A stretch of 64,000 nucleotides of DNA from an uncultured Oxalicibacterium sp. (GTDB taxonomy: Bacteria; Pseudomonadota; Gammaproteobacteria; Burkholderiales; Burkholderiaceae_D), in the NCBI RefSeq assembly GCF_913776015.1, contig NZ_CAJYMD010000001.1, forward strand, positions 1 to 64,000, in the 5' to 3' direction. Of the stretch, positions 7,950 through 17,522 are shown in pieces. Positions within the stretch are counted from its first letter, which is position 1. Each line of letters starts with the position of its first letter. The position numbers and the translations under genes are program-made. The notes under the pieces were generated by a model. The model saw only the letters and a program-made list of their open reading frames with translations. It was not told where the DNA came from and did no database searches.

Positions 7950-9620
7950 ATGCCATTGCCTAAAATACCGACCAAGCCTGCCGCCCTTCTTTCGCCGCAG
8001 GACTATCCCAAAGCCGACAAGGACAAGATCGTCAAACCACTGACACTGGTCGAACCGGCCGCACGCAAAACAGAAACCGCCCCTGTAGCCCCCTCGGCCC
8101 CCCTTGCCAAACGCGCAGAAAAATCCGCACCAACTCGCAGCAGCAAGCCTGCGGCGAATGCATCGCAAGCGGCACCACAAAAAGCCACGGGCCGTCGTAC
8201 CGCCGGCAAAACCGGACCGAGCAAGTTGTTCGTGCTCGATACCAACGTGCTCATGCATGATCCGACGGCACTGTTCCGCTTCGATGAGCATGACGTCTAC
8301 CTGCCGATGATCACGCTCGAAGAGCTCGACGATCACAAGAAAGGCATGTCGGAGGTCGCACGTAATGCCCGCCAGGTGTCACGTTCGCTGGATGCACTGG
8401 TCAGCGGCGAGGAAGAAAACGCCATCGACGAAGGTATTCTGCTGGCCAAACTGGGCAACAAGGATGCCGGCGGACGTCTGTTTTTCCAGACCAAACTGAA
8501 CGACGTCGCCCTGCCGACCGGTCTTCCCAATGGCAAGGCAGACAACCAGATTCTGGGGGTTGTACAGGCACTGGAGAAACAGCACCCTGGTCGCCCGGTC
8601 GTGCTGGTTTCCAAGGACATCAACATGCGCATCAAAGCGCGTGCAATGGGCTTGCCGGCGGAAGAATACTTCAACGATCACGTTCTGGAAGACACCGACC
8701 TGCTGTATTCGGGCATCCTGCAACTGCCGGATGATTTCTGGGAAAAACACGCCAAGGGGCTCGAATCCTGGCAAGAAAACAAGCACGGCACCGGCTACAC
8801 TTTCTACCGCGTCACGGGACCAAGCGTGCCAGCCATGCTGGTGAACCAGTTCGTGTTCATGGAACCGCAAAATGGCGAAGCATCGTTCTACGGTCAGGTG
8901 CGCCAGATCAATGGCAAAACTGCGGTCATCCAGACGCTGCGCGATTACACGCATAACAAGAACAGTGTTTGGGGTGTGACCGCACGCAACCGCGAGCAAA
9001 ATTTCGCGCTGAACCTGCTCAATGATCCCGAATGCGATTTCGTCACCCTGCTCGGTCAGGCTGGCACTGGCAAGACGCTGCTGGCGCTGGCATCAGGCCT
9101 GGCCCAGGTGCTGGAAACCAAACTCTACAGCGAAATCATCGTTACCCGTGTCACCGTTCCCGTTGGGGAGGACATCGGCTTCCTGCCAGGCACCGAGGAA
9201 GAAAAAATGGGACCCTGGATGGGCGCCTTCGACGACAACCTTGAAGTGCTCAACAAGACCGACAACGACGCTGGCGAATGGGGCCGTGCCGCGACGCAGG
9301 ATCTGATCCGCTCACGCATCAAGATCAAATCGATGAACTTCATGCGTGGCCGCACCTTCGTCAACAAGTTCCTAATCATCGATGAAGCACAGAACTTGAC
9401 GCCAAAGCAAATGAAAACGTTGGTCACGCGTGCGGGTCCTGGTACCAAGATCGTCTGCCTCGGCAACATCGCGCAGATCGATACGCCATACCTGACGGAA
9501 GGTTCGAGTGGCCTGACGTATGTTGTGGATCGCTTCAAGGGTTGGGCGCATAGCGGACATGTGACGCTGGCGCGTGGCGAACGCTCACGCTTGGCCGACC
9601 ATGCGAGCGACGTGCTGTAA
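7950..9620 (+). CDS. PhoH-family ATPase with N-terminal PIN domain
   Basis: A 556-residue two-domain protein. After a low-complexity Pro/Ala/Lys-rich leader of about 90 residues comes a PIN ribonuclease-like domain starting KLFVLDTNVLMHDP, with acidic residues in TLEELDDHKKG and VSKDINMRIKA. A PhoH ATPase domain follows, with the P-loop LLGQAGTGKTLLALASG at about 368 and a DEAQNLTP Walker B. The family (PhoH2/YlaK-like) is proposed to be an RNA helicase-nuclease. GAGGTCCTG precedes the ATG. It is a single-gene unit with terminators on both sides. Role in this organism is inferred from domains only. Confidence 0.9.
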   Translation: MPLPKIPTKPAALLSPQDYPKADKDKIVKPLTLVEPAARKTETAPVAPSAPLAKRAEKSAPTRSSKPAANASQAAPQKATGRRTAGKTGPSKLFVLDTNVLMHDPTALFRFDEHDVYLPMITLEELDDHKKGMSEVARNARQVSRSLDALVSGEEENAIDEGILLAKLGNKDAGGRLFFQTKLNDVALPTGLPNGKADNQILGVVQALEKQHPGRPVVLVSKDINMRIKARAMGLPAEEYFNDHVLEDTDLLYSGILQLPDDFWEKHAKGLESWQENKHGTGYTFYRVTGPSVPAMLVNQFVFMEPQNGEASFYGQVRQINGKTAVIQTLRDYTHNKNSVWGVTARNREQNFALNLLNDPECDFVTLLGQAGTGKTLLALASGLAQVLETKLYSEIIVTRVTVPVGEDIGFLPGTEEEKMGPWMGAFDDNLEVLNKTDNDAGEWGRAATQDLIRSRIKIKSMNFMRGRTFVNKFLIIDEAQNLTPKQMKTLVTRAGPGTKIVCLGNIAQIDTPYLTEGSSGLTYVVDRFKGWAHSGHVTLARGERSRLADHASDVL

Positions 9621-9660
9621 GACACTCAGCTATCCCTAATCGCCTCTAATCGCGGTCATA

Positions 9661-9696
9661 AAAAAGCCTGCCTATCGCGAGATAGGCAGGCTTTTT
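9661..9696. terminator. Bidirectional terminator between phoH-like gene and pit
   Basis: A perfect 16-base-pair stem (A5-GCCTGCCTATC) with a GCGA loop, flanked by A and T runs on both sides. It can serve the plus-strand phoH-like gene and the minus-strand pit gene, which converge here. Confidence 0.93.
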
Positions 9697-9727
9697 ATAA
9701 CGAACGCTTCTTTGTTCTAGCCGACCA

Positions 9728-10735
9728 TCAAAGGAATTGGGTGCCAATCCACCAAGCAATCGCTGCCACAAAGGCAGAAGCAGGGATCGTAAAGATCCAG
9801 GCCCAGACGATATTACCCGCAACGCCCCAGCGCACTGCCGACATCTTGCGCGATGCACCAACACCGACAATGGCACCCGTGATCGTATGCGTGGTCGATA
9901 CAGGCACACCCAGCATGGTGGCGAGGAACAAGGTGATCGCACCACCGGTTTCGGCACAGAAACCACCGACCGGTTTGAGCTTGGTAATGCGCTGGCCCAT
10001 GGTCTTGACAATACGCCAGCCACCAAACAGCGTACCAAGGCTGATCGCGGTGTAGCAGCTCAGAATGACCCAGGTCGGTAGCGGATCGGCTGCCGTCATG
10101 GTGCCGGCAGCAATCAACAGCATCCAGATGATGCCCATGGTCTTTTGCGCGTCGTTACCACCGTGACCCAAGCTGTACATGGCAGCCGAGATCAGTTGCA
10201 GGCGGCGGAACCAGCGATCCACCGTGCGTTGCGATGAGCGCACAAACAGCCACGACACCAGCAGCATCATCAGCGAACCGAACAGGAAACCCAGCGTCGG
10301 TGACAACACGATGAACAGGATGATCTTGAAGAGGCCTGATGCGATCAGTGCATCGGTACCCGCCTTGGCGACAGCCGCACCGACCAAGCCACCGATCAAA
10401 GCATGCGAAGACGACGATGGCAGACCAAAGTACCAGGTCACCACGTTCCAGACTATGGCGCCGACCAATGCGCCGAACACGACATAATGGTCAATCACGA
10501 TCGGATCGATGGTGCCGGTACCGATCATCGCAGCGACTTTCAGGTGAAAGACACCGATTGCAGCAAAGTTGAAAAAAGCAGCCATCGCGACAGCTGTTTG
10601 CGGTTTCAGCACGCCGGTCGAAACCACCGTGGCGATCGCATTCGCAGCATCATGGAAGCCGTTCATGAAGTCGAAGACCAGGGCCAGAATCACCAGAAAG
10701 GCCAGGACGTAAAAACTCATGGTGAGTGTTTGCAT
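9728..10735 (-). CDS. pit: Low-affinity inorganic phosphate transporter, Pit family
   Basis: Inner-membrane phosphate symporter of about 335 residues and many hydrophobic helices. The signature DFMNGFHDAANAIATVVSTGVL lies in the first repeat, and the second Pit repeat shows GGxxxT-type residues (CAETGGAITLFLATMLGVPVSTTHTITGAIVGVG). The frame opens at a TTG at 10753; I use the ATG at 10735, and one at 10720 is also possible. It follows the DUF47 gene, its usual accessory partner, and ends at a strong terminator. Confidence 0.93.
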   Translation of the reverse strand: MQTLTMSFYVLAFLVILALVFDFMNGFHDAANAIATVVSTGVLKPQTAVAMAAFFNFAAIGVFHLKVAAMIGTGTIDPIVIDHYVVFGALVGAIVWNVVTWYFGLPSSSSHALIGGLVGAAVAKAGTDALIASGLFKIILFIVLSPTLGFLFGSLMMLLVSWLFVRSSQRTVDRWFRRLQLISAAMYSLGHGGNDAQKTMGIIWMLLIAAGTMTAADPLPTWVILSCYTAISLGTLFGGWRIVKTMGQRITKLKPVGGFCAETGGAITLFLATMLGVPVSTTHTITGAIVGVGASRKMSAVRWGVAGNIVWAWIFTIPASAFVAAIAWWIGTQFL

Positions 10736-10825
10736 GGGTATGTTCTTTTTCAATCTGCACGATCACGCAATGGCGCGTGACCGAAAAACGACGAAGCGCA
10801 ATGCAGCTCCGTAAACGCAAACCGC

Positions 10826-10844
10826 CGCACAAATGGCGGCGGCA
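10826..10844 (-). other. GC-rich hairpin between the DUF47 gene and pit
   Basis: CCGCCGC pairs with GCGGCGG on the minus strand, followed by only three T residues. It could attenuate read-through from the DUF47 gene into pit, but the tail is short. Confidence 0.4.
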
Positions 10845-10853
10845 TTCGCCCGA

Positions 10854-11480
10854 TCAGGCGTTCTCGACGATGATGCCTTCGATGATGTTGGAAACATCTT
10901 CGCAACGATCAGTCACGGTTTCCAGCAGTTCATAAATGGCTTTGAGTTTGATCAGAGTACGCACGTCCGGCTCTTCGCGGAACAGCTTGGACATCGCGGC
11001 ACGCATAACGTGATCAGCATCCGATTCCAGACGATCGATTTCCTGGCAGATTTCCAGGATCTGACGCGAGTTATCCATATTGTGCAGCAGGCCGACAGCC
11101 GCCTTGACCTTTTCGGTGCATGCCAGGCACAACTCAGCCAGACGTTTGGCTTCCGGCGTGGTCGATTTGATGTCGTACAGCGAAATCGTCTGAGCCGCAT
11201 CTTCCAGCAGATCGAGAATGTCATCCATCCGTGTGATCAATTGGTGGATGTCGTCGCGATCAAGCGGGGTGATGAAGGTCTTGTGCAAGGCATCCAGCGT
11301 GGCGTGGGTGACCTTGTCTGCCTCTTTCTCGATGCCTTCGATGGCATGCACACGAATTTCGAGGTCGTCGAAATTGGTCATCAGCGCGACCATTTCCTTG
11401 GCGCCCTTGACGCAATATTCTGCGTGCTCGTTGAATAGATCGAAGAATTTGCCTTCTTTCGGCAGAAGTCGTCCAAACAT
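10854..11480 (-). CDS. DUF47 (PhoU-like) Pit accessory protein
   Basis: A 208-residue all-helical PhoU-like protein of the DUF47 family, which is regularly encoded next to pit and is thought to modulate phosphate transport. Visible features are the opening FGRLLPKEGKFFDLFNEHA and repeated acidic helices (EKEADKVTH, RMDDILDLLEDAAQT, RLESDADHV) of the type that bind metal in PhoU proteins. AGAGAG stands before the ATG. It is transcribed toward pit with a gap of about 118 bases that contains a hairpin. Confidence 0.9.
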   Translation of the reverse strand: MFGRLLPKEGKFFDLFNEHAEYCVKGAKEMVALMTNFDDLEIRVHAIEGIEKEADKVTHATLDALHKTFITPLDRDDIHQLITRMDDILDLLEDAAQTISLYDIKSTTPEAKRLAELCLACTEKVKAAVGLLHNMDNSRQILEICQEIDRLESDADHVMRAAMSKLFREEPDVRTLIKLKAIYELLETVTDRCEDVSNIIEGIIVENA

Positions 11481-11586
11481 GATTACTCTCTTTGAAGATT
11501 AAGACATTGAAATCGGTAGGCATTTCATCAGCGACAAAATCAAGCCGACGAAACGATAAAGCGGTAAAACAGAACAAACAGTCTCT

Positions 11587-12978
11587 TCAGTCCCCTTGAT
11601 ACAACGCAGCAGAACCGGTGTAGTTTTCGAATTTCGTGAATTGGCCAAGGAAAGTCAGGCGCACGGCACCAATCGGGCCGTTACGCTGCTTGCCGATAAT
11701 GATCTCGGCCGTGCCTTTGTCCGGCGAATCCGGATTGTAGACCTCGTCGCGATAGATGAACAGGATCACGTCGGCATCCTGCTCAATCGCGCCGGATTCG
11801 CGCAAATCGGACATCACGGGGCGCTTGTTCGGACGTTGCTCCAGAGAACGATTGAGCTGCGACAACGCAATGACCGGACAGTTGAGTTCCTTTGCCAGCC
11901 CTTTCAGGCTTCGGGAAATCTCGGAAATTTCAGTGGCGCGGTTTTCGGATGAACCGCCGCCATTACCCGACATCAATTGCAGGTAATCGACGATGATCAA
12001 CCCCAACTTGCCGCATTGACGGGCCAGACGACGCGAACGTGCGCGCAATTCGATCGGGCTCAGCGCGGGCGTTTCATCGATGAACAACTGGGCATCATTC
12101 ATTTTTTGAATCGCATGCGTCAGGCGCGGCCAGTCTTCATCGACCAGACGGCCGGTACGCAGACGATGTTGATCGAGACGGCCGACCGAACCCAGCATAC
12201 GCATGGCAAGCTGGGTGCCGCCCATCTCCATCGAGAACACGGCAACCGGCAAACCACTGTCGATCGCCACGTTTTCACCGATGTTGATCGAAAATGCGGT
12301 CTTACCCATCGATGGACGACCCGCCACGATCACCAGATCGCCGGGCTGGAGACCGGAAGTCATGCGGTCCAGATCGGCAAAGCCGGTCGGCACGCCCGTA
12401 ATATCGCTATTGCTGTCGCGGCTGTAGAGTTCGTCGATACGCTCGACCACCTGCGTTAGCAGCGGCTGCAGTTCCTGAAATCCTTGCGCACCGCGTGCGC
12501 CCTCTTCGGCGATCGCGAAGATCTTGGACTCCGCTTCGTCAAGCATCTGCTTGACTTCCTTGCCCTGTGGCGAGAAAGCAGAACCCGAAATCTCGTCTGC
12601 TACCGTGATCAGTTTGCGCAGCACCCCGCGGTCACGCACGATCTCGGCATAGCGACGGATGTTGGCTGCGGACGGCGTGTTCTGCGCCAGCGCATTCAGA
12701 TACGCCAAGCCACCGACATCTTCCGCCTTGCCACTGGTCGTCATCGCCTCGAACACGGTGATCACGTCTGCCGGCTTGGCGCTATTGATCAGCTTGACGA
12801 TGTGCTGAAAGATGATCCGATGGTCGTAGCGGTAGAAATCGTCTTCGCCGACAAAGTCCGCAATGCGATCCCACGCCGCATTGTCGAGCAGCAGGCCACC
12901 CAGGACGGATTGTTCTGCTTCGATCGAATGAGGGGGAACGCGAAGGGAATCCAGCTGCGGATCGGACGGGGTATTCAT
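11587..12978 (-). CDS. dnaB: Replicative DNA helicase DnaB
   Basis: Hexameric helicase that unwinds DNA at the fork and recruits primase. The 463-residue protein has an N-terminal helical domain (PHSIEAEQSVLGGLLLDN), then a RecA-like core with Walker A GRPSMGKTAF, Walker B LIIVDYLQLM and the arginine region near the C-terminus. The ATG at 12978 lacks a ribosome-binding site; a perfect TATAAT sits eight bases before it, so the mRNA could start at or next to the ATG. An in-frame TTG nine bases earlier is less likely. Terminator-separated from the upstream rplI. Confidence 0.96.
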   Translation of the reverse strand: MNTPSDPQLDSLRVPPHSIEAEQSVLGGLLLDNAAWDRIADFVGEDDFYRYDHRIIFQHIVKLINSAKPADVITVFEAMTTSGKAEDVGGLAYLNALAQNTPSAANIRRYAEIVRDRGVLRKLITVADEISGSAFSPQGKEVKQMLDEAESKIFAIAEEGARGAQGFQELQPLLTQVVERIDELYSRDSNSDITGVPTGFADLDRMTSGLQPGDLVIVAGRPSMGKTAFSINIGENVAIDSGLPVAVFSMEMGGTQLAMRMLGSVGRLDQHRLRTGRLVDEDWPRLTHAIQKMNDAQLFIDETPALSPIELRARSRRLARQCGKLGLIIVDYLQLMSGNGGGSSENRATEISEISRSLKGLAKELNCPVIALSQLNRSLEQRPNKRPVMSDLRESGAIEQDADVILFIYRDEVYNPDSPDKGTAEIIIGKQRNGPIGAVRLTFLGQFTKFENYTGSAALYQGD

Positions 12979-12986
12979 GGCGCGCA

Positions 12987-12992
12987 ATTATA
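12987..12992 (-). promoter_or_regulatory. -10 box immediately upstream of dnaB
   Basis: TATAAT on the minus strand, preceded by GG; eight bases separate it from the dnaB ATG, which would put the transcription start within a base or two of the start codon. No good -35 was recognised. Confidence 0.5.
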
Positions 12993-13029
12993 CCTGTTTA
13001 GGCGCACCCGCTTTGGCAAGCGCGCAACA

Positions 13030-13055
13030 AAAAAGCCGGGAATTCCCGGCTTTTT
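13030..13055 (-). terminator. Terminator after rplI
   Basis: AAAAAGCCGGGAA is followed directly by its reverse complement, giving a GCCGGG stem with a small AATT loop and a T run. It ends the rpsF-priB-rpsR-rplI operon before dnaB. Confidence 0.88.
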
Positions 13056-13090
13056 CAATGGTGCAATGCACCAGAAAGAACAGCGTAGGC

Positions 13091-13543
13091 TTAAGCCTGT
13101 TCGCCAACAACGTTGATGGTCACTTCGACAAGCACGTCGGTGTGCAGCGAAACCGAAACTGCGTGGTCGCCGGTCACTTTCAGCGGGCCGTTTGGCATGC
13201 GGATTTGCGCTTTTTCAACAGCGAAACCTTGTTTGGTCAGGACTTCAGCGATGTCGCTATTGGTCACGGAACCGAACAGACGGCCATCGACGCCGGCTTT
13301 TTGCGAAATCTGGATGCTTTGGCCACTCAGTTTTTCACCTTGTGCCGTAGCTGCTGCCAGTTTTTCTGCAGCGATTTTTTCCAGTTCTGCGCGCTTGACT
13401 TCGAATTCGGCAACAGCTGCCGTCGTTGCACGACGAGCCTTGCGTTGCGGAATCAGGAAGTTACGTGCGTAACCGTCCTTGACTTTGACGACGTCGCCCA
13501 GATTGCCGAGATTAACGACTTTTTCCAACAGAATGACTTGCAT
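13091..13543 (-). CDS. rplI: 50S ribosomal protein L9
   Basis: The 150-residue protein begins [32 protein letters not shown], the unmistakable L9 N-terminal 23S rRNA-binding domain, followed by the long helix and C-terminal domain. GGAGAAAAAC precedes the ATG. It is the last gene of the rpsF-priB-rpsR-rplI operon and is followed by a terminator. Confidence 0.98.
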   Translation of the reverse strand: MQVILLEKVVNLGNLGDVVKVKDGYARNFLIPQRKARRATTAAVAEFEVKRAELEKIAAEKLAAATAQGEKLSGQSIQISQKAGVDGRLFGSVTNSDIAEVLTKQGFAVEKAQIRMPNGPLKVTGDHAVSVSLHTDVLVEVTINVVGEQA

Positions 13544-13568
13544 GTTTTTCTCCTATTTCAGTCGTTGA

Positions 13569-13853
13569 TCAGGCGTTGTGCAGATCGGTGTAAGGCAGCA
13601 ATGCGAGGAAGCGTGCGCGCTTGATCGCGGTATCAACCTGACGCTGATAGATTGCCTTGGTGCCGGTCAGACGTGCTGGCATGATCTTGCCGTTTTCCTG
13701 AACGAAGTCTTTCAGGGTGTCGACGTCCTTGTAGTCGACCGATTCAACGTGTGCAGCGGTGAAACGGCAGAATTTTTTGCGCTTGAACAGAGGATTTTGC
13801 TGTTTGCGTTTTTCTTTGAGTTTGTTCTTGTCGAATTTTTTACCGAATGCCAT
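13569..13853 (-). CDS. rpsR: 30S ribosomal protein S18
   Basis: A 94-residue S18 with [11 protein letters not shown], the [13 protein letters not shown] segment and the [19 protein letters not shown]-terminus. The first 25 residues are a basic extension ([18 protein letters not shown]) longer than in E. coli S18. Its start overlaps the end of priB by 14 bases, with AGGAG inside priB, which suggests translational coupling. Confidence 0.98.
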   Translation of the reverse strand: MAFGKKFDKNKLKEKRKQQNPLFKRKKFCRFTAAHVESVDYKDVDTLKDFVQENGKIMPARLTGTKAIYQRQVDTAIKRARFLALLPYTDLHNA

Positions 13854-14163
13854 TTTTGGCTCCTGTATCTAAATGTGGTTCTTCGAAATCTGTCAGATGG
13901 AATACGAGACTTTTGCTGTTACGGCTTTTGCGTGCCAAGAATCCGGTGAACTGATAGGTGCCGCCCAATTGGGCTCGGTCAAATCTGCCTGAAATCTCAC
14001 CCGCGGCAATCGCGGCAATTTCAAACTCGACCAACCTTGGCATACCCGCTTCGATTTGTTGTGAACTGTGCAGCAACATGGCTGACACAATCGGTACACC
14101 TGCCGGGGAATAGCGCAAAATTTCACGCTCGGCAATGGTGGCAACGATCTGAAGCTGATTCAC
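13840..14163 (-). CDS. priB: Primosomal replication protein N PriB
   Basis: A 107-residue OB-fold single-stranded-DNA-binding protein that helps PriA restart stalled forks. The pattern [31 protein letters not shown] matches PriB, as does the position between rpsF and rpsR. The start codon is GTG at 14163; the ribosome-site match before it is poor, and coupling to rpsF (22 bases upstream) may matter. It overlaps rpsR. Confidence 0.92.
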   Translation of the reverse strand: MNQLQIVATIAEREILRYSPAGVPIVSAMLLHSSQQIEAGMPRLVEFEIAAIAAGEISGRFDRAQLGGTYQFTGFLARKSRNSKSLVFHLTDFEEPHLDTGAKNGIR

Positions 14164-14184
14164 TCCCGATACGCCAATGCCCTA

Positions 14185-14550
14185 TCAGGCAGCAGGAGCC
14201 TCAGTACGGTTCTTGGCAGCGTCTTCCTTCTGCACGGCCTTCATCATTGGCGAAGGAGCCGTTTCAGCTTTCTTCATCTTGACGGTCAGGTGACGCAGGA
14301 CGGCATCGTTGAATTTGAAGCCGGTTTCGATTTCAGCCAGCGTTTCGCTGTCACATTCGATGTTCAGGCAGACGTAGTGTGCTTTTGCCAGTTTCTGGAT
14401 CATGTAGGCCAGTTGACGACGGCCCCAGTCTTCCACGCGGTGAACGGTACCGCCACGGGTGGTGACGATGCCTTTGTAGCGTTCGATCATTGCAGGCACT
14501 TGCTCGCTCTGATCAGGGTGAACGATAAATACGATTTCATAATGACGCAT
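14185..14550 (-). CDS. rpsF: 30S ribosomal protein S6
   Basis: A 121-residue S6 starting [25 protein letters not shown], with [24 protein letters not shown] in the middle. The C-terminal 20 residues are Ala/Lys/Pro-rich, as in other betaproteobacteria. AAAGGAG precedes the ATG. First gene of the S6-PriB-S18-L9 operon; its promoter should lie in the 254-base gap shared with the divergent lexA. Confidence 0.98.
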   Translation of the reverse strand: MRHYEIVFIVHPDQSEQVPAMIERYKGIVTTRGGTVHRVEDWGRRQLAYMIQKLAKAHYVCLNIECDSETLAEIETGFKFNDAVLRHLTVKMKKAETAPSPMMKAVQKEDAAKNRTEAPAA

Positions 14551-14740
14551 GCAAACTCCTTTGGACTGTTTGAAGAACGCCCACCCCGGCGTCAGACGGG
14601 TGTGGGAAGAGGAAAACCCGCGACTATACGCTTAAACATAGGAAAACTCAATGTTCTCAGCGCATTTGTTCCGAAAAACCGCACGGGGCGGGGAATTTTT
14701 CCTGCATCAAGAGGGTCAATCCCTTGCTTTACCGCATGTA

Positions 14741-14756
14741 CTGTATAAAAATACAG
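14741..14756 (+). promoter_or_regulatory. LexA box 1 upstream of lexA
   Basis: TACTGTATAAAAATACAG: perfect CTGT-N8-ACAG SOS operator, 49 bases before the lexA ATG. Confidence 0.92.
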
Positions 14757-14757
14757 A

Positions 14758-14773
14758 CTGTTCATATTTACAG
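14758..14773 (+). promoter_or_regulatory. LexA box 2 upstream of lexA
   Basis: CTGTTCATATTTACAG: second perfect CTGT-N8-ACAG operator, 17 bases from box 1 centre to centre and ending 31 bases before the ATG. Confidence 0.9.
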
Positions 14774-14804
14774 CCCGCCAAATTGGGCTTATTCGGATTC
14801 AGAC

Positions 14805-15461
14805 ATGATCAAATTGACCGCACGGCAGGAACAAATCCTGAATCTGATTCGCGATGCCATCGAACACACGGGCTTTCCGCCCACCCGCGCCGAGATCGCT
14901 GCCGAGCTCGGTTTCCGCTCCGCCAATGCCGCCGAAGAACATTTGCAGGCATTGGCGCGCAAGGGTGCCATCGAAATTGCCCCCGGTACGTCACGCGGCA
15001 TTCGCCTCAAGGATCAGCACGCTGGCGAACGTCACGCGCATGCGCAGATGGCACTCCCGCACCCTGCACTCATGCAATTGAGTCTGCCGCTGGTCGGACG
15101 CGTCGCCGCAGGCTCGCCCATCCTTGCGCAGGAACATATCGAAGCCACCTACGATGTCGATCCTGCGCTGTTTTCCGCCAAACCAGATTTTTTGCTCAAG
15201 GTGCGCGGCATGTCGATGCGCGACGCCGGCATTCTCGATGGCGATCTGCTGGCAGTAAAGAAAATCGACAGCGCACGCAATGGACAGATCGTGGTGGCCC
15301 GTCTGGGCGAAGAAGTCACTGTCAAGCGCTACAAGAAATCCGGCTCTCTCGTTGAGCTCTTGCCGGAAAACCCCGAGTTCGAACCGATTCGTGTCGATCT
15401 GGCTCAGGACGACTTTGCGCTCGAAGGTTTGGCCGTAGGATTGATGCGTAGCTGGAATTGA
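14805..15461 (+). CDS. lexA: SOS repressor LexA
   Basis: Represses SOS genes and cleaves itself when RecA filaments form. The 218-residue protein has an N-terminal winged helix-turn-helix (about 1-70, [23 protein letters not shown]), the Ala102-Gly103 cleavage site in GRVAAGSP, the catalytic Ser137 in RGMSMRD and Lys174 in EVTVKRY. The ATG at 14805 gives the family start [11 protein letters not shown]. Two perfect CTGT-N8-ACAG boxes lie 31-64 bases upstream, so autoregulation is clear from sequence. The linker region 71-90 is His-rich and longer than in E. coli. Confidence 0.98.
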   Translation: MIKLTARQEQILNLIRDAIEHTGFPPTRAEIAAELGFRSANAAEEHLQALARKGAIEIAPGTSRGIRLKDQHAGERHAHAQMALPHPALMQLSLPLVGRVAAGSPILAQEHIEATYDVDPALFSAKPDFLLKVRGMSMRDAGILDGDLLAVKKIDSARNGQIVVARLGEEVTVKRYKKSGSLVELLPENPEFEPIRVDLAQDDFALEGLAVGLMRSWN

Positions 15462-15468
15462 GCGGCCT

Positions 15469-15495
15469 TGGCAAGGCGGACAAACCGCCTTGCCA
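15469..15495 (+). other. Hairpin downstream of lexA
   Basis: TGGCAAGGCGG pairs perfectly with CCGCCTTGCCA over an ACAAA loop just after the lexA stop. There is no T tract, so termination is uncertain. Confidence 0.5.
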
Positions 15496-15570
15496 CTTCA
15501 AGAGATGGCATAAATGCGCTTGATCGGCCACGTGCCGACTTCCCAGCTCTTTAATTTATTCCCACCTCTT

Positions 15571-16344
15571 TTATTTATCCTTATGCCGGACTTTCCTGCC
15601 GGTCAGCATCTGGCTGGCCATCCCGCGTAGGATATTGACTTCCTCCTCCTCCAGACCGGCACGCGAAAACAAGCGTTTCAAACGCGGCATCAATTTCTTG
15701 GGATTCTCGGGATCAAGAAAATCGATTGCCACTAACGCCTGCTCAAGATGCGCAAACATGCCCTCGATCTGCGCCATGCTGGCAGCCTGCCCCTGAAAAC
15801 CGATACCGGATTGCAGCGGCTGTGCATCCTGCGTTGCCATGCGCGCCTCATAGGACAGCACTTGCACGGCTTGCGCCAGATTCAATGAGGAATAGTCGGG
15901 ATTCGCAGGAATATTGATCAAGACGTTACAGCGCTGTACCAACTCATTCGGCAAGCCGAAACGCTCGTTACCGAATACCAGCGCCGCCTTCAATCCAGCC
16001 TGTTCGCGAAGATGTGCCGAGAATCCTCTGGGTGTCATGACCGGCGGTGAAAATTCGCGCAAACGTGCTGTTACCGCAGCGGCAAAATTACAGTCGACAA
16101 GGGCTTCGTCCATCGAACCGACAATGCGTGCCGCAGCCAGAATATCCTGCGCGCCGCTGGCAAAGGCGATCGCCTCCTCGTGTTGCAGGCAATCGGCCTG
16201 ACGCGGATTGACTAGCACCAGATCGTCGAAACCCATGTTTTTCATGGCGCGTGCCGTAGCGCCAATGTTGCCGGGACGGCTGGTTTCCACCAGAACGAAG
16301 CGCAGGCGCGTGAAAAGAGGCGTGTCGGAAATAGTCTGGTTCAT
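15571..16344 (-). CDS. trmJ: tRNA (cytidine/uridine-2'-O-)-methyltransferase TrmJ
   Basis: SPOUT-family enzyme that 2'-O-methylates position 32 of several tRNAs. The 257-residue product shows the SPOUT knot motifs VETSRPGNIGATARAMKNMGF near the N-terminus, LVFGNERFGLPNELV and the knot tail SSLNLAQAVQVLSYE. A C-terminal helical extension of about 90 residues matches TrmJ. Convergent with lexA and divergent from suhB; their 151-base shared gap should hold both promoters. Confidence 0.92.
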   Translation of the reverse strand: MNQTISDTPLFTRLRFVLVETSRPGNIGATARAMKNMGFDDLVLVNPRQADCLQHEEAIAFASGAQDILAAARIVGSMDEALVDCNFAAAVTARLREFSPPVMTPRGFSAHLREQAGLKAALVFGNERFGLPNELVQRCNVLINIPANPDYSSLNLAQAVQVLSYEARMATQDAQPLQSGIGFQGQAASMAQIEGMFAHLEQALVAIDFLDPENPKKLMPRLKRLFSRAGLEEEEVNILRGMASQMLTGRKVRHKDK

Positions 16345-16495
16345 TTAAAATAGCGGGATCGCGGCGAAAACGAGCGTATGGTCCAGTGCAAAAGCATGAG
16401 ATGACTGCTCCGCCTTCCCCGCATCGCTCATTAAGGTCAAATCAGGTTGTGTCTTTGCGCATTGCGCGCAGCGCCGCCATTTTAACGGAATCCCT

Positions 16496-17293
16496 ATGCA
16501 TCCCATGCTCAACACGGCGATCAAGGCTGCTCGTCGCGCCGCCGCTGTCATCAACCGCGCTTCTTTCGATCTGGACCGCATCAAGGTTACGGAGAAAAAG
16601 CCCAACGATTTCGTCACCGAAGTCGATCAGGCCGCCGAGCAGGCGATCATCGAGGTTCTGCTGAATGCCTACCCTGACCACGCCATTCTCGCCGAAGAGT
16701 CCGGCGCTTCTGCCAATCTTCACGATGAAAAAGAGTTCGTCTGGATCATCGATCCGCTTGATGGCACGACCAACTTCATCCACGGCTTTCCACAATACGC
16801 GGTATCGATCGCCTTGCAGCACAAGGGCCAGATTACGCAAGCTGTCGTCTACGACCCGAACCGTAATGACCTGTTCACCGCAACCAAGGGCGCTGGCGCC
16901 TTCCTGAACGAGAAACGCATTCGCGTCACGCGTCGCGACAAGATGGCCGATGCACTGATCGGTACCGGCTTTCCATTCCGTCAGGGCGACAACATCGATC
17001 AATATATGAAGATGTTCAAGATCATGACGCAAAGCTGCGCCGGTCTGCGCCGCCCCGGTTCCGCTGCACTCGATCTGGCTTACGTTGCCGCAGGTCGTCT
17101 CGACGGTTTCTTCGAAAAAGGTTTGCAGCCGTGGGACATCGCAGCAGGCTCGCTGCTGATCACCGAAGCGGGTGGCATCGTCGGCACATTCGAAGGCGAA
17201 TCAGACTACCTGTACAAGGGCGATGTACTCGCCGGTTCACCGAAAATCTTTGCACAATTGGTGTCACACCTCAGCGAATTCGCCAAGAAATAA
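16496..17293 (+). CDS. suhB: Inositol-1-monophosphatase SuhB
   Basis: Magnesium-dependent inositol monophosphatase; E. coli SuhB also takes part in rRNA transcription complexes. The 265-residue protein has the family metal site [22 protein letters not shown] (about 84-105), an upstream glutamate in LAEESGA and the C-terminal signature [19 protein letters not shown]. Transcribed alone, divergent from trmJ. Whether it serves phosphatase or rRNA roles cannot be told from sequence. Confidence 0.95.
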   Translation: MHPMLNTAIKAARRAAAVINRASFDLDRIKVTEKKPNDFVTEVDQAAEQAIIEVLLNAYPDHAILAEESGASANLHDEKEFVWIIDPLDGTTNFIHGFPQYAVSIALQHKGQITQAVVYDPNRNDLFTATKGAGAFLNEKRIRVTRRDKMADALIGTGFPFRQGDNIDQYMKMFKIMTQSCAGLRRPGSAALDLAYVAAGRLDGFFEKGLQPWDIAAGSLLITEAGGIVGTFEGESDYLYKGDVLAGSPKIFAQLVSHLSEFAKK

Positions 17294-17304
17294 GCCATGG
17301 CCAT

Positions 17305-17333
17305 ACGGGCATCATGGGAAGCATGATGCCCGT
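17305..17333 (+). other. Hairpin downstream of suhB
   Basis: A perfect 12-base-pair stem, ACGGGCATCATG with CATGATGCCCGT, over a GGAAG loop, 11 bases after the suhB stop. No T run follows; it may still stabilise or end the transcript. Confidence 0.55.
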
Positions 17334-17522
17334 CAGTACGAATTACCCCATCTGTAGCAGCGCGGGTCATTACTGAGCACACAAGCAAGCCTGCTGTTAT
17401 ACTTGCCCCACGCGGCGCCTCTCCAGTCTGCCAGCCGCGCGTCCATCAAGACTTTCTCCCATCCGTTTGCCTGAGACTGGCGCCATCCATGGCGACAGGC
17501 CGATTTTTCCTTAAGAGTTTTC

